Below, piece by piece: positions 39,701-41,867 of a stretch of 64,000 bases of DNA. A program made the position numbers and the translations under genes. Each line of letters begins with the position of its first letter. The stretch's first letter is position 1. The stretch is from a bacterium D16-34 (GTDB lineage Bacteria > Actinomycetota > Coriobacteriia > Coriobacteriales > Eggerthellaceae), in the NCBI GenBank assembly GCA_003612515.1, contig RAZB01000001.1, positions 496,001 to 560,000 on the forward strand, given 5' to 3'. The notes beneath the pieces are model-generated. The model was given only the letters and a program-made list of their open reading frames with translations. It was not told the origin of the DNA and ran no database searches.

Positions 39701-41333
39701 AGCTACCAAGAAGATTACCGAAGAAGACGGCACTGAGCGCATCGTAGTCTATGGCTATCGCGTAAATATTCCGTCACTACCGGATGGCTATAGTGTCACC
39801 AAGCAAAACGTTGGGTCTGACGGCACCGTTGACTCCGACCTCAATGAAGAGACGACGCGTGTTGCGCCTGATAGCCCAACGAATGGCCTGATTGTATTGA
39901 CGACAGTGGCACAGCCTGACGAGGACGAGAAGGTATTGGTACCCAACGGCCCTGGTGGCAAGACGTGGTCTTTGGCAGGCTTGGTTTCAAGCGATGACAA
40001 CGATGCTGGCTTAGTTCCTGAGCAGGCCATGGCAATTGATGGTCATGTGTGGAACGACCAAAACAAGAATGGTTTGCAGGATGCCGAGGAAGCTCTGTTG
40101 CCAGGTATGAAGATTCGCCTGGAGCGCCAGGTTGTTTCTGAAGACTTGGATGCGTTGCAGTGGCTTGGATGGACATTGACTGATGGTGCATTTGGCAGCA
40201 ATTTGGACAATGATGGCGAGCCGCTTGAGAAGGCGGAGCGCGTGGATCCGAATGCCCCGATTGTGAAACCTGAAGAGCCGAGCGATCCTGTTGATCCTGA
40301 GGATCCCGAGGATCCTGATAACCCGGATAATCCGGACAATCCAACAGAGCCCGAAGACCCGGATAACCCTGGTGACCCAACAGATCCCGAAGATCCAGAT
40401 AATCCTGGCGAAGGTGAGGGTGAAGGCGAAGATGGTGACGACACCACTGGCGATGACACCACTGGCGACATCACAGGTGGCGACGAGGCAGACCCGGCTG
40501 ATCCTTCAGCACATGCCGATGGAGACGCTGAAGTAACCGAGCCTACTGATCCTACTGAGCCGTCTGAACCGACCGAGCCAACTGATCCGTCGACGCCCGA
40601 AGAGCCGACCGAGCCGATTGACCCGAATGAGCCTTCAGAGCCTGAGACTCCTGAAGAGCCGCCTGCACCGTTAGAGCGCTTGGAAGACGACGGCATCTTG
40701 CATACCGGCGACTGGGTTGAGGTTGCAAGCACCACGTCCGGACTCTTGGGTGACTATAGCTTTACGGGCTTGCCGCTGGCAGACGATGAGGGTCATGCAT
40801 ATCGTTATCGTATTCGCATGGATAAGCCTGATGGAACCTACTATGTTCCGGTTTCAGTTGGCAGCGATGACAACCTTGACAACGACTGGGCACACCTCAA
40901 TGTCTTAGGTGAAATCACGCCAGAGCAGTACGGCGTCACTCATGCGATGGATGCATGCTTGGTTCGCGGCAAAGAACCGAATGCTTACGGTCAGGTATTC
41001 TCTATTAGCGCTCCTCAGAACTGGACGCGCGAAATGGGTCGTGCTGTTGACCTGGGTCTTGCTTATCCTGATCCGGATGAACCTGATCCAGAGATTCCGC
41101 CGATCGATGAGCCGGAGCAACCTACGCCAAACGAACCTACTCCGCCGGTAATTGATGAGCCCACGCCGGATGCTCCGCCGCAGTTGCTCTTGAAGATGCT
41201 GCCCAAGACCGGCGATCCGCTTTGGACCTTAAAGCTTATGCTTGGTCTGGTCGCACTGGTTGCAGGTGCCGTAGCGCTGATCGCATATCGTCGCAAGAAG
41301 CGTCGCGAAGAGGCAGAGGCTGAATGCATGTAG
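12723..41333 (+). CDS. Giant LPXTG-anchored surface protein (about 9,536 residues)
   Basis: A single uninterrupted frame of 28.6 kb. The ATG at 12723 follows AGGGGGTG at 12709-12716; a start 24 codons upstream lacks a good site. Order: signal peptide with hydrophobic core at residues 34-50 and likely cleavage after AQA at 62; about 90 residues rich in Asp, Ala, Ser, Glu and Asn; two related ~450-residue domains; a spacer domain; an array of ~200-residue modules; a long unassigned middle (~3,400 residues); about nine SdrD/Cna-B-like modules; then LPKTG (residue 9493), a hydrophobic segment and the basic tail RRKKRREE. Export by Sec and sortase attachment to peptidoglycan follow from these signals. 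Adhesion, co-aggregation or shielding is inferred from architecture. No catalytic domain was recognised. It is transcribed alone, with its own promoter and terminator, between inverted copies of the palindromic element. Confidence 0.9.
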   Translation: MNSSSKHTSNHETEFEVRGQLASTSFKDKLWVRVMSCVLSVLLAVTMFDLSGLSPLVEAAQAANTSAEQRANQNADEASEQTADNEAQTADSADENGEDKTDSSADDDATTQDDQASDKNPDADQAAESAGTDDAANNSDNAASEDESEETIVGVAEVQALELEAGALTSLLPQNLTAEENVLPAPSQSTDKADIAGRTKPLLATWGVPYSQEGGYLLGENRMQSRFELGNLGELLEGGYLGGTSERDPYVLSLDIPYLFDVGEEALGTTLSQEEWRLRTARAELAKEATAQDSAQSIADRAVEKAKDETLTKNAPRVALFAEDELPDWSVWVKHGDAYQKATKEDLAAGVTGHVILRYEGGTNEAHDNGKLDAEAQAPEFELGFVGTVNDNNVIKVAYGVEAYTFTDRDGNIERGNGLRTTLGSIVMSTATTKAVTEMELSTTGLSSMIQNNGEGSGWATALATYRVPEKMLTAQSIALAATFNADWRGQGGLTLADLMAFRSTDDGAQPNLTEEGTVDVTDETRQDNQFVGVAGEGGLLVFDVTDLNADQIAALDPENPQSFEQAGLQALSYYVTEDAQARISLTDGVGRVEQNAERVLYIAVPYRENALVLYDENNAKAKAPSDPEADYEPVFATFDLQASVLENNKPVLLTERADVAFEFCAEAYVETPSLPGIDDTDSPTAVVPDSQLPSIPTSKDDASENGEGSSADDNANDTSMPSIGVEEGNVNLSANRPLFSTKSLINPLDAGISAHASIDFSKAINPYITLNSENEAIPGAVDTYLIKGTGQPTFVTLDATFPFKSGYLGTQQSPAMLYFNVPYLYFDKNGAVMSCYTKTDYDKAMSDNSAYNNPNAPIKLAATPPSNLFVYWELVNEAGTIIRSQEQFNRLYPEGTLTGSYKLRYRGGSADFRMGTEFQRPQFQIAFVGSIPENTGATIQIGAEVHNYTPQGGTTEVGNLVIPAGDRTGGVTSARSMTFIKTNLEWTTTVTNLWRPALWDKYNYMVYKVETANTSSSADTLVDLLDYSFMVTNDSRGGGGVRQEDIMTWNANGTPNSNFSPDYAGELIGKPNQGGILIYDATDWSDDMWETIDLDKFSNAEEMGLKPISYFTGGMDGRFSFKIPEERGGKLTPDVYDDAGNLVTDNHDHFTMVIAVPYTTNIQPFTMGGKKVYPYVDFATSSTVYFGGRGLNGYSWTKQLSNSDTFIEPVNNVEVTKEAYNYNSKRWMATGQDGYDRVGYLSSYRLRNLKVTGNMPVSGQDLDVPYGATLDDDLPASWEPVSIDFRIEKELADPDDPHPDTRSLDDIMRDWLYLDGGLVQFEASNARGQTSWVTLSAAPVKIDSGVDGNTEYAVWRVGGATAADGIAAQLEKQGVSAKPRNSIIATPVLTFTGNMRFLMAKEIHQNQTMPGEITVNGIMRAPASDGVSGRFTNAVQPSFGLKQWAVQVGNEGNKYYSSKQTGAESQAHLVAIGPVVPTVQAYTYDQKGLTWSPLNGTVSAPLNNPRNGYVFNLSNPNPSMIEPGTFSTSAVKFDTSNGVRGFEAEYLMLSAGLLAKSDITELRIYSYQTGATTPQVRLSATDLTRYLVDGNGATPAGGTFDPSLAGNIMVPMSVLGKDRLFLRMEVDFDTFSGDVPIAPNATDAFVALHGLSSITGNQPITGTFTTKYSGSTVQRSSNATAQLSVLPARPYVDAAPIETAYSPQFGSRGSTLDVPLGQLEQGWLFHLGNTTSTKIEPGKFSTTPITAHVHNGSLRGFETQSVVMSKDLFTTAKVTSLTLYYTDVAGNVSSVTLNHDTKAGTDEFAPYLVNASGKTAAGGTYDPSMEGSYVFPSSVWGDEYFSHLEFTFDTFAGDKAVVRGGGSYVAIYGASSEVGSHPVTGKLETQYGDPPMEQSGSSTATLRVLNADPLVQAYAFDKRGASMSAVNNGVAAPLAMNRSGYVFRLVNRNNAAFKPGLFSTGNIPFENDANGDPKGFETSHVVISRKYLEDATINKVELYSLDPTNSPVTLTRKDLDQYIVKSTDTTLIDKYGTDAIGCAVIPASVWGNYYFQRVVIDFEDMGEEKATTLADDVYVALFGTPTLVGTRTASATLQSTHGTQDKSSTGTAWLNVTTINPQIGVNSYWTKDNGAQNDGENTMVPYRWGENPAHESVWFRYYLQNNTESSADEVAFDMEMDELSYNAKGNLRGFVATELRIPGFSEDPDNAGEYIHTSGIVDGIEIYDIDDNKVADFDMATLASTYLDKATGELSIPLEKLTGVTDVKRIRLRYATLNSFVTGDKTLYTYVYGKVETHGAWTNRDSGYNWTHALYNQRYTRSTANFKPLNDNYGSSVSRSANYRLHIGWFAWASSSNAFKAAASIPVTSTDTKASRVEVGIDQDNVGYDFAIRNNTDSRSDENTITFTVDSVSNKKVAPGVGVHGFKARTFTFDEALTKMGTNSDGTSTFKQLAFTFMNPLTGTASATPDVVITLADLAKYKQADGTYKFDLESGVFASFATSHLSTVVASYDTIDPWYEGITLHASTRGIADWYDTYSPLYIWGPDQNNNYTNTNPNPVTYLRLTMVGRQTGSEDGTASTAQYPELSVPRPGLHVRTHAQYVEVTEGNQGYIVGNDDNARTHLAVPYDRDYVMWAEFWNSSGYSTLDDVDMDTSLYIARESGIITDEGGATTTAWTGFHTTKVTITNDLIAKYENPGNILLYGAADTDTTTSLKATLTPVKDASGEVTGWKAPDGSVINREANGNMVITEAQMRSWGIHHLSRFNLYSWKDMNRAGSQNVNAQRVLFDGFADAAIGSERVFITATGTNHLRGLRDDLPSDYNHQYQISRKDDTCILMSKMFFDATSRAAYNDGGANRFDKWSYTTDACHRHYWYVGTEPDTRLDVGYKTQASFTFDFRQNNNNSIEGACHLEQNYVNYQTLDGRTYNTAANLEVVQNIPSDNFDAYYVRVHRYALNYLNSITVYYGDGTSFTIDKAAIQLAGLNSVETDSSGNSQFMRLNLLYKENGQHKPNFDTTAAGKQYAYKDAFSAYDQANEPLIGDRVTTIVYNLDINQAQYAADAADGSKRANQTDFGTWYNYANPAVDSFEVTGRLYRPSNDIYCTTNVKMRIGGEHSATKRPGAVAVQRYDSGDSHDDHRSIFSYQDYHDTNGYYHSHEAQKMRHLMTSARMSARESAVFTRKGVHENFTEGNDGDESLRFASDQHYSVSFYRLYEPYGYTGGWEVDEFSGKISFADQAILRDTMPVCEPDPELQYYGFLSTGMQMINRTNGEDLLPHVKKVVFNLRKYTMNADGATYSTSTRQVTLDRAQLGVDAAIANNTGVYVYFARPNEDPATELQNYGLNKCVKLALDENEFVVSYDIVMQNFGGDIDHTKETGRGYTPNRNMGNSDRDVYVYGRPYTYKNQKPTTLADSTNTSFTYGHNYLTGLYDDENPTVLNWGNYYNEHATEQAYMMGYLIPYGYNTSIQRYNNDSSIGSLVDYASNNLTPASDTFEVRFQNISDRNPGKDDQYRASHISAVGLQTTTSSYFRMQHVYVPRELVPGDEKSDPDWLLLKKFTFTFNGQTVSVDWKDLVATGVVSATPLTTGKYVGCYEVDLERYLREQLNAGNITLRTYTAVSATNMIDGFAPDIATVNLTYVDTRIATLALEFESPNAHRAKPETMLDSGQWLAADKNNTSGNGRNFAFAYDGVYADRTVEDFKTATATTATDLNAGNWNETSTPSFGKQGQAFSQITSTETLSIVPNSIKTKDPNHNVLTGNSLDWYAQDYLNHRLASMETSMVRGKTVNLNGTSTKIFGYDADDTDISSPFSFDPDSNAVQTGVPDGGLYAGDYIEYTLYVGAQSGSALPLEHVDARFQVPRGQRIVGWEVAKAQDVDGNWYERNNTGYDVVAQIGNADLTVMRDAPQQVDMSRVDNPAHTTDPTEPETIEEYDNNRALVFNIGQDKWDENGNITDPETRQFAAGEGVYIRVITQMTSELGSDEYDASENSPFKNDSPSYQDTRLQADFYAVSAPMHGFLQYRIPGGGDNNHDVFVTQSDGGLEHVQYWRGMTAACGKMQFGAHDYSFVRFYNHGYDRVRGGENHRDDTTMAIRFTGTDRYGNTPRTDGETAQYTVQNIKNPTFHTTDITVTARFYDSQGRQVFEMTDTPKLANGTAAVRKDANGKAVELSYPSTLPNSVNLDGSGAANQRPDIFVEYYDSKALAADGTMGDWVDYKTLMANNAARPQEPSDEGYYENANPFRTVMAIRWTYYDVPATATASNTNTAFALDDVALVGVGRYENVRTNGELNESWQSEYGFPIDVAFTHRHHEQTALDFYNVTTDTDAGGLVRGDAVEHATIKTKQDENNSTTLRVYRRTPVIRFQNQVFQTEAQVEATNARTWDAAQKTGYIPGEQFWYKDTLWNLPKGTNGAMDIEGEIYNPVFYERIPVDYLKAADGSTIDAAYLEAHLQGNVRWLDKDGNDVSADRLRGMKLQVTQVPYSEAPQYASDFGGMMNYTSTQMGYTNTRRGKPFADMNPTASGVSEQTEFALFRIEWVADPNAEESGSVVPPGREEVSPVDLVVPGTTCVEVGDTIELWFDVTAAIDGLPQVYNVLSANKSGTAGKEPAYFPRVGEYWTDYEYQYDNRYWAGASGANPFGAANYGFSGLVNVEGALRLSTEGALMDMDSLLHESAFTADRPKNTDRWEMFDGSLSFIPGSQDNVNSSYTYNNRGNAGNLGVYLDEDVKTSRFVQYIRYTPVRPAGAAELVANDLPQDVYFITYENYANNYNFNNTWGRDYYRYVTKPRTLGVLQSTVDENGVTRQTRWGSTTPLVWSQTRLHLQKAWLATSSEMVPDASTNNYMAQRQYLNGRDATKWWYESTYYGSNVAACIYRDHRGVIYGQYNSTLEYNQDYTSRLQAYNYGDRNVDGVEFTYIMPRGTEPKLDEDGNIQVSAGVLESVGGPSGYGSTPTSSDGYATIDPDLIDVEIVQTPYGPYQGYDAPSDSQNPADWRNGLQIANATNGDRSSDVALSTYTSNASASTSNQTQAYVESSQPWVLKITVRQSLGKWFGRNIDGTPDEASTLVNSADPDNYSGMAGYKIRVDIASHVFANNLSSMWYDRVLTRPVDTREVSGADTSAGELPSKSSAYYQVYDLDHYEGREVTENRGHTGAFSMDLQPFGMDYKWMLREWHAGNYGRENLDQRYDLAYGSPSMPSVNGRTVLNNTVQATSATPAGVKVDDSDTVSWNLAYKGEGSTTADGGAIYAQTGTRAQQRTPFVRVWNSIGADGVTDEAASYYLESEGDRRQLNVHIENRYWWNDLALDVNNINRNDYNSWGYNEIHNHTYAINGGSMGTLVMPTVTIVLPENIVPVHQATGKPYDMKPDVEQAMDVADWNVVYADDAKASTRSKLSDANNESDAQKTADFDATVTYEQVTAESGDTDYRFVVRFTANGTYTNGDKDTEQRIRTNEMDTFKLEIMSLGESRHNAGEENRLETTRSYENIRTFVSSKMGGFQYITDDQIPNNPYTVGSRAAYRHIGGAADDQRLDARKTYLATYRSGYSEYWNTNEHIVSSFDQIAEWQRQGHTFYMAGVIPYDYIDDGAATMDRVQSNWLPGYQRRYNETDGGLDDVTTPLFNAGVNVEDYRFRPGYALTANSTYGLNENSAVRTVETFARNDTGETASRVDGGVVSTLKLRTKYPNVISTYEVEIGKGDDGSQPTATGSGATRVKNSNGTYTYQVLDNDGGKTGAANKSLQYGDTVWFASTIRNVSSPGATNPAGYLNGMNVVARAGAVKHARQVYALHLPKQVTFYKDKPLTTENCDDYFGDDYQFLVEWTHTPRGTTTPITETFTPKQLIEQGWTVNFLSQPDYSANNFTDSDYAKPDADDPLDVIPAGAAIKSKSHEGEVVVIEIAPPDDATDEEFERYDSMIEAFWEGVRCDGYFGIGDVMTLKIKTRIDNLGSVDSALENAKTNYDEALNQIRTWDGGTSQAYLTLHDMQMRWLDPDCPVAERPDHWNGAGWTHVYEDTDASGNVTKRVETKPTRDAAAGPTSPLYNFVSQDISRFVIANKVLDGPASVNSSTGEIIPEKDFDLDDDLTDVYEYAESGYFKVRRPNASVRADTAAQRRVLFSDDFGVALADDSHQGGENQFYVTQAINTGAAVNSFMVDWQVPYWATAEGSVYDAPFNDPNTPVIRTRPYVDRINSGVWEIPGATWSDYVDAEGNPCDADTEGARRAPGATPTNDKAEDETKLRVFVMARVVDCTPTSRTGVYYEQNGAERQEFENYALPGSDADRDYYFGEDDTLDFNTADGTTGTWRIVGDQAGYAVSDKTNNVIDVSNIYLSGYTDIRQIRWVVKAVEPGTTGWAALANDKAAYDTPIPTGFRLDVDAMPYDASTAETRAATSGKQEAYEVDPDQFNTGWEWDKDENGRYIYDEKGNHVTIAKTVMPESLTDNAAGVLIHSRTLEDFDTSRSLGITSPLLKDGPTTKAVAANAAAHMNHYATVSLRYDDTKFTQPQRSRAGFYRDAEYPTLRINMEQAYFTGNSATSFEWVVGKPSIDVATSRMMRYSITLTNLSADQLKSLGMPTDFTDYCSNPDLSMIFPFIEGFGAASTLSPKDFQYIPYSQSLSTDCELNINYKNEAVQEFVPDLDENGNPMFDPDTGEPLGYWTVADGGYATPINHVKPMWTYHIEQQDASFQTTQVLTNHELLLTDPKVGGSLTTQDKLGDVNSGMNRKFMNWQFTGMIDEDGRAMRGSLGMGQAIVIELMMPIRSDANSSVAQSMMTTTGYVHKSGNYDPYVPLIQGNDKISFVLDERDANLDGNTNQMMLKEELEAAGFASNITQDQSKYSSSVINTMYTRNVNGPVAVPEGTDYTYMAQADNPGASQLVAKNYVHTVLLDMLPHEGDTQVYFNNLDDEDNQIGIPRDSRWNGWINDLDSITLTLMDPQDASNPTGRVLGADEATIWVGPIKKVSNDKFIPLPESELPTMYDKGRDDEKTTWMNERRSNPALLYQDNFVRLSELKTYIAAHPDEAEKLKKAIRGIWAQAEKDSVILPCQGYIRLTYDLHAPLNLPKYLGTTTGDANFDMNLEEESNNEELAARLASVSQWNSFLQRINTAGNSAANDAGARMQENKQAGAFIDAPDERGYLGDYVWIDYNWDMLQNETDGPVVKDALGRETTYHKADNGRFILSTDKTIDKTTGEWTGLYGDGNVTSDLFKDLDFDGVPDDPGVNGVKVELLNAYGLPCNRDGQVVRYMENINAAGESRWVLCDDRTGEPVLNAAGGYINADAGAPATYTTESDYFDNKGYWILSNLLPGQYKLRFTFPKAYANYSVTTKSIGPDDARNPMDITYVEDDPTTPDVDETSLVAETTKPIEVKAVNYDADYFKNTEDPFSNPDPTHELYDARATSYDVGISRPITYAGVVYRDDRYDQRDPVTNEYAEIDPELIDGYLDYQSDPSNTATAPTTQKEQRLANMRVSVYQYDPITGTISDAPIMDANGELAETLTDESGEFKFRLRPGYTYLIRCIDAVGTRLIKPTPYLWSKDPLSGPATDTGVWDNDLRSAGGIGETYPFEAVVPVDADGHAVYEQGEEWRGYKVYRKLALGYVDGTKGYLGNYVWNDLNYNGVQDLLEPGIEGVTVTLEQYWWNPKAGTSGAWQLVPDQEYLTQTTNNAGQYVFKGLRTYVPDPLDPDPNKLDEDKEKFIAGYRLRIDRKTLAGLTTTWGTTLRNSAYDADGADDENDSDLRSSELVGPSTVTPGATEFTHYFNEANAGLKADLDTGIGPNSMIVLAGPATEDSQANDLKTIRISPAVSYTYDLNNAQRYEMWDAGLVEVPEAEVTGRVWHDANYDGLQATEEVTDEESGETSEVWAASEPGMPGECVIMTQWYFNPDEVNTDGSHWFQNTSFGADLRTSGKVPDSYIAGDGSAVDPLLVAGEVGVLTDEDGVYSFKNLPTAYTSDEGAQYLAAYRVRLANIHVDLAADTGADEDVHWLLTRSHVTGEDGVEASLAIDSDVLDNDTLALVNADYVGKAGVNRPIDGQIILAAKAKTLRADQVSQVDVPSPQAMPTDASGATVTYDWLTVRNLDAEGNAVVAGGDAGQLPPPRNSIVGVIWNDVNNDGIQDKDENGKPIAPELGINGLRVTLERYVPDPNDEDGDGDGWKRDPDWYTDWTNDPNYDPATDPADPWEAYEQNSQKGIGSDRAGHSQETHQDNNADDIWVNGVYRFDDLPSQHIDETTGEPIVYAYRVRITASDDIRRTYLIAKYQQGSEWKDDSDLRYVDAYLMNVDEGREYDVLLDEATESSFDANVVEFAPSNNPNQTGSTVGQRFNTVALQAQALMGRAAALDYEYDLGAGNDRAWNDGGALEPPTARLGGYVWRDDDYDGIMDEGEDGLANVKVRIQRWFYEDGAWVRGGSDEVMTDENGYYERIEPTVVRGATDVNITCLAGYTIEVVHDEADGGVGDVPPTQYEQTDKDNPEADADEVNSKVLRMSSNPNGLYTDGDHAVRWSAENSVGTNGIRTLDGRIVLAGIADKDTPSQYSIRGFDVTESADEVRMHAGFGPFHNSDIVGVVWNDADYDGIREHVTSLDGEGEVTPDPQGKEKGIAGIRVALTQYHLLDGQWVQNLDFGSGQTPDEGVEPSSMIVTSNADGIYRFTDLPGYVQIGVDDYSIVAYRVRLLDSPVGAVVTKHHTHTATIRTDSDLVSEDDNGVEFAIGEQYQDTFNNTLRDDGFVILAREKHETHHSLYEVKFGGITYDPIGPAFEERGGDAGFRLPPGTHIAGRVWNDNNVNGIEDAGEAGIGGVKVELTRYWFDGELDENGNPTGTGTWIYDDAFVVEEPIEPDPSEPVDPDNPDDPTNPEDPDNPSEPTDPENPDTPGEPTDPESPDTPSEGDEGDDATGGEGTEEGEDEAGASALADEEGDGSDSADSTDPADPDNEGDGGEGDGGDEGDPSDPSNPDDPDSPTDPDNPTEPDYPTEPTPDMRVVPVSMLTNADGTYSFDNLEATKKITEEDGTERIVVYGYRVNIPSLPDGYSVTKQNVGSDGTVDSDLNEETTRVAPDSPTNGLIVLTTVAQPDEDEKVLVPNGPGGKTWSLAGLVSSDDNDAGLVPEQAMAIDGHVWNDQNKNGLQDAEEALLPGMKIRLERQVVSEDLDALQWLGWTLTDGAFGSNLDNDGEPLEKAERVDPNAPIVKPEEPSDPVDPEDPEDPDNPDNPDNPTEPEDPDNPGDPTDPEDPDNPGEGEGEGEDGDDTTGDDTTGDITGGDEADPADPSAHADGDAEVTEPTDPTEPSEPTEPTDPSTPEEPTEPIDPNEPSEPETPEEPPAPLERLEDDGILHTGDWVEVASTTSGLLGDYSFTGLPLADDEGHAYRYRIRMDKPDGTYYVPVSVGSDDNLDNDWAHLNVLGEITPEQYGVTHAMDACLVRGKEPNAYGQVFSISAPQNWTREMGRAVDLGLAYPDPDEPDPEIPPIDEPEQPTPNEPTPPVIDEPTPDAPPQLLLKMLPKTGDPLWTLKLMLGLVALVAGAVALIAYRRKKRREEAEAECM
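13311..16370 (+). repeat. Duplicated N-terminal domain of the giant protein
   Basis: Two related segments, about 13311-14735 and 15089-16370, joined by an acidic Ser/Asp-rich linker. Matching landmarks are FELGFVG with FQIAFVG, and GGLLVFDVTDLNADQ with GGILIYDATDWSDDM, the latter followed in both by a Leu-x-x-(Leu/Ile)-Ser-Tyr segment. Divergence is high, so the duplication is old. It might be a folded adhesive head; I do not recognise the fold. Confidence 0.6.
17149..23850 (+). repeat. Array of ~200-residue modules in the giant protein
   Basis: Three clear modules start at about 17149, 17797 and 18453, each about 210-220 residues. Shared landmarks in order are GYVF-L-N, (I/F)(E/K)PG-FST, RGFET or KGFET, a Leu-x-Leu-Tyr strand, a GGT(F/Y)DPS segment in the first two, SVWG or SVLG, FDTF-G, YVA(L/I)(Y/F)G and a closing Ala-Thr strand. 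More divergent copies follow at about 19078, 19846, 20491, 21240, 22070 and 22980, recognisable by the N-x-(T/S)-x-S and strand pattern. The first three are sure; the later ones are judged by eye. Confidence 0.6.
23851..34107 (+). other. Unassigned middle region of the giant protein
   Basis: About 3,400 residues without a domain I can name with confidence. Segments such as AGDYIEYTLYVGA near 24200, VGDTIELWFDVTA near 26430 and YGDTVWFASTIRN near 29930 resemble the opening strand of DUF11-like immunoglobulin folds, spaced a few hundred residues or more apart. Tyr, Asn, Asp and Thr are abundant and Cys is rare, as is usual for extracellular stalk proteins. Confidence 0.45.
39200..39636 (+). repeat. 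Pro/Asp/Glu-rich low-complexity tract 1
   Basis: About 145 residues of P-D-N-P, P-S-E-P and similar four- to six-residue units with an acidic Gly/Glu/Asp centre. It is inserted within an SdrD-like module: the opening VWND strand lies before it and the closing DGTYSFDNL strand after it. Confidence 0.85.
40244..40671 (+). repeat. Pro/Asp/Glu-rich low-complexity tract 2
   Basis: About 140 residues of the same type, again with a Gly/Glu/Asp/Thr centre, inserted within the last SdrD-like module between its opening strand (VWNDQNKNG) and its closing strand (GDYSFTGL). The pair looks like a duplicated insertion or module. Confidence 0.85.
41199..41333 (+). other. LPKTG cell-wall sorting signal of the giant protein
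   Basis: LPKTG at 41199-41213, then a hydrophobic span of about 20 residues and a basic tail RRKKRREE. This is a canonical sortase substrate signal. The last five residues, EAECM, extend a little past the basic cluster. Confidence 0.92.
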
Positions 41334-41426
41334 CCTCAGATGCTGATCAGCTGCAATGCTAATGGACAGCACTACGAGCAGCATCATGAGTTATTAGGCG
41401 ACCTTATGCGAGCCTTGTAGTTTACG

Positions 41427-41464
41427 AAATCGGGTGTCACATCTGTGGCACCCGATTTTTGTTT
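41427..41464 (+). terminator. Terminator of the giant gene
   Basis: AAATCGGGTGTCACA pairs with TGTGGCACCCGATTT (one wobble pair) around a two-base turn, followed by TTTTTG. It lies about 95 bases after the stop codon. Confidence 0.88.
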
Positions 41465-41553
41465 GGGGCTCAGCCGTGATACACCGTGATGCAGGTTCGC
41501 CGCCGTTGTTCAGAATGCTTACAACGATGAACTAAATTTCGAAGAAAAGTGGA

Positions 41554-41684
41554 GGTTTTGGCTGGAAAAAGTGCCCTCGTCGGTGAATCTGACGACAAAA
41601 TGGCTTAAAAAGTGCCCTCGTCGGTGTTTTGGGCAGCAAAATCCTTCGAATTTCCCCGACTAGGGCACTTTTCCAACCAAAACT
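41554..41684 (-). repeat. Palindromic dispersed element, copy C (inverted relative to A and B)
   Basis: 131 bp. Its + strand matches the reverse complement of copy B: inverted ends (GGTTTTGGCTGGAAAAAGTGC and CCAACCAAAAC), then CGACAAAATGGCTTAAAAAG, then a second core GTGCCCTCGTCGGTG, and CCCCGACTAGGGCAC before the right end. Confidence 0.85.
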
Positions 41685-41780
41685 TGGTTTTTTGCTATCG
41701 AAAATCACTTACACAAGACACTAACAGTTGCATGACCAAACAAAACAGAACACATCGCAAATTGTGTTGGTGACTATACT

Positions 41781-41817
41781 TGACCTCATACGTATAAAGC
41801 CAAAACGCATGAGGTCA
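41781..41817. promoter_or_regulatory. Inverted repeat upstream of the membrane-anchored unknown gene
   Basis: TGACCTCAT at 41781-41789 is perfectly mirrored by ATGAGGTCA at 41809-41817, with 19 bases between. It ends 50 bases before the start codon and may be an operator or a leader hairpin. Confidence 0.45.
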
Positions 41818-41867
41818 TGCGAGTAAATCCATGAGCAGAGATACCGCGAAATGAAAGCGTGCCATAT

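Larger units (their letters stand above)
34108..41075 (+). repeat. SdrD/Cna-B-like module region of the giant protein
   Basis: About nine modules, opening near 34108, 34924, 35515, 36193, 37006, 37795, 38388, 39022 and 40030. Each begins with a variant of G-x-VWND-x-(N/D)-x-(N/D)G-(I/L)-(Q/E)D followed by G-(I/V)-x-G-V-x-V-x-L, and ends with a strand like DGTYSFDNL and YRVR. This is the SdrD_B/prealbumin-like fold of staphylococcal Sdr proteins, which binds calcium and forms a rigid stalk. In the second module the acidic VWND signature is replaced by VVYRDD. Confidence 0.8.
41334..41867. other. Intergenic stretch after the giant gene
   Basis: 534 bases without a gene. It holds the giant-gene terminator, palindromic element copy C and a perfect 9-bp inverted repeat just before the next gene. 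A TATACT at 41775-41780 could be a -10 box but has no convincing -35 partner. Confidence 0.7.

Noticed and set aside
40043-40735. A 230-codon Ser/Gly-rich minus-strand frame
   Set aside because: It is the antisense reading of the Pro/Asp/Glu codon repeats, which automatically gives long Ser/Gly frames.
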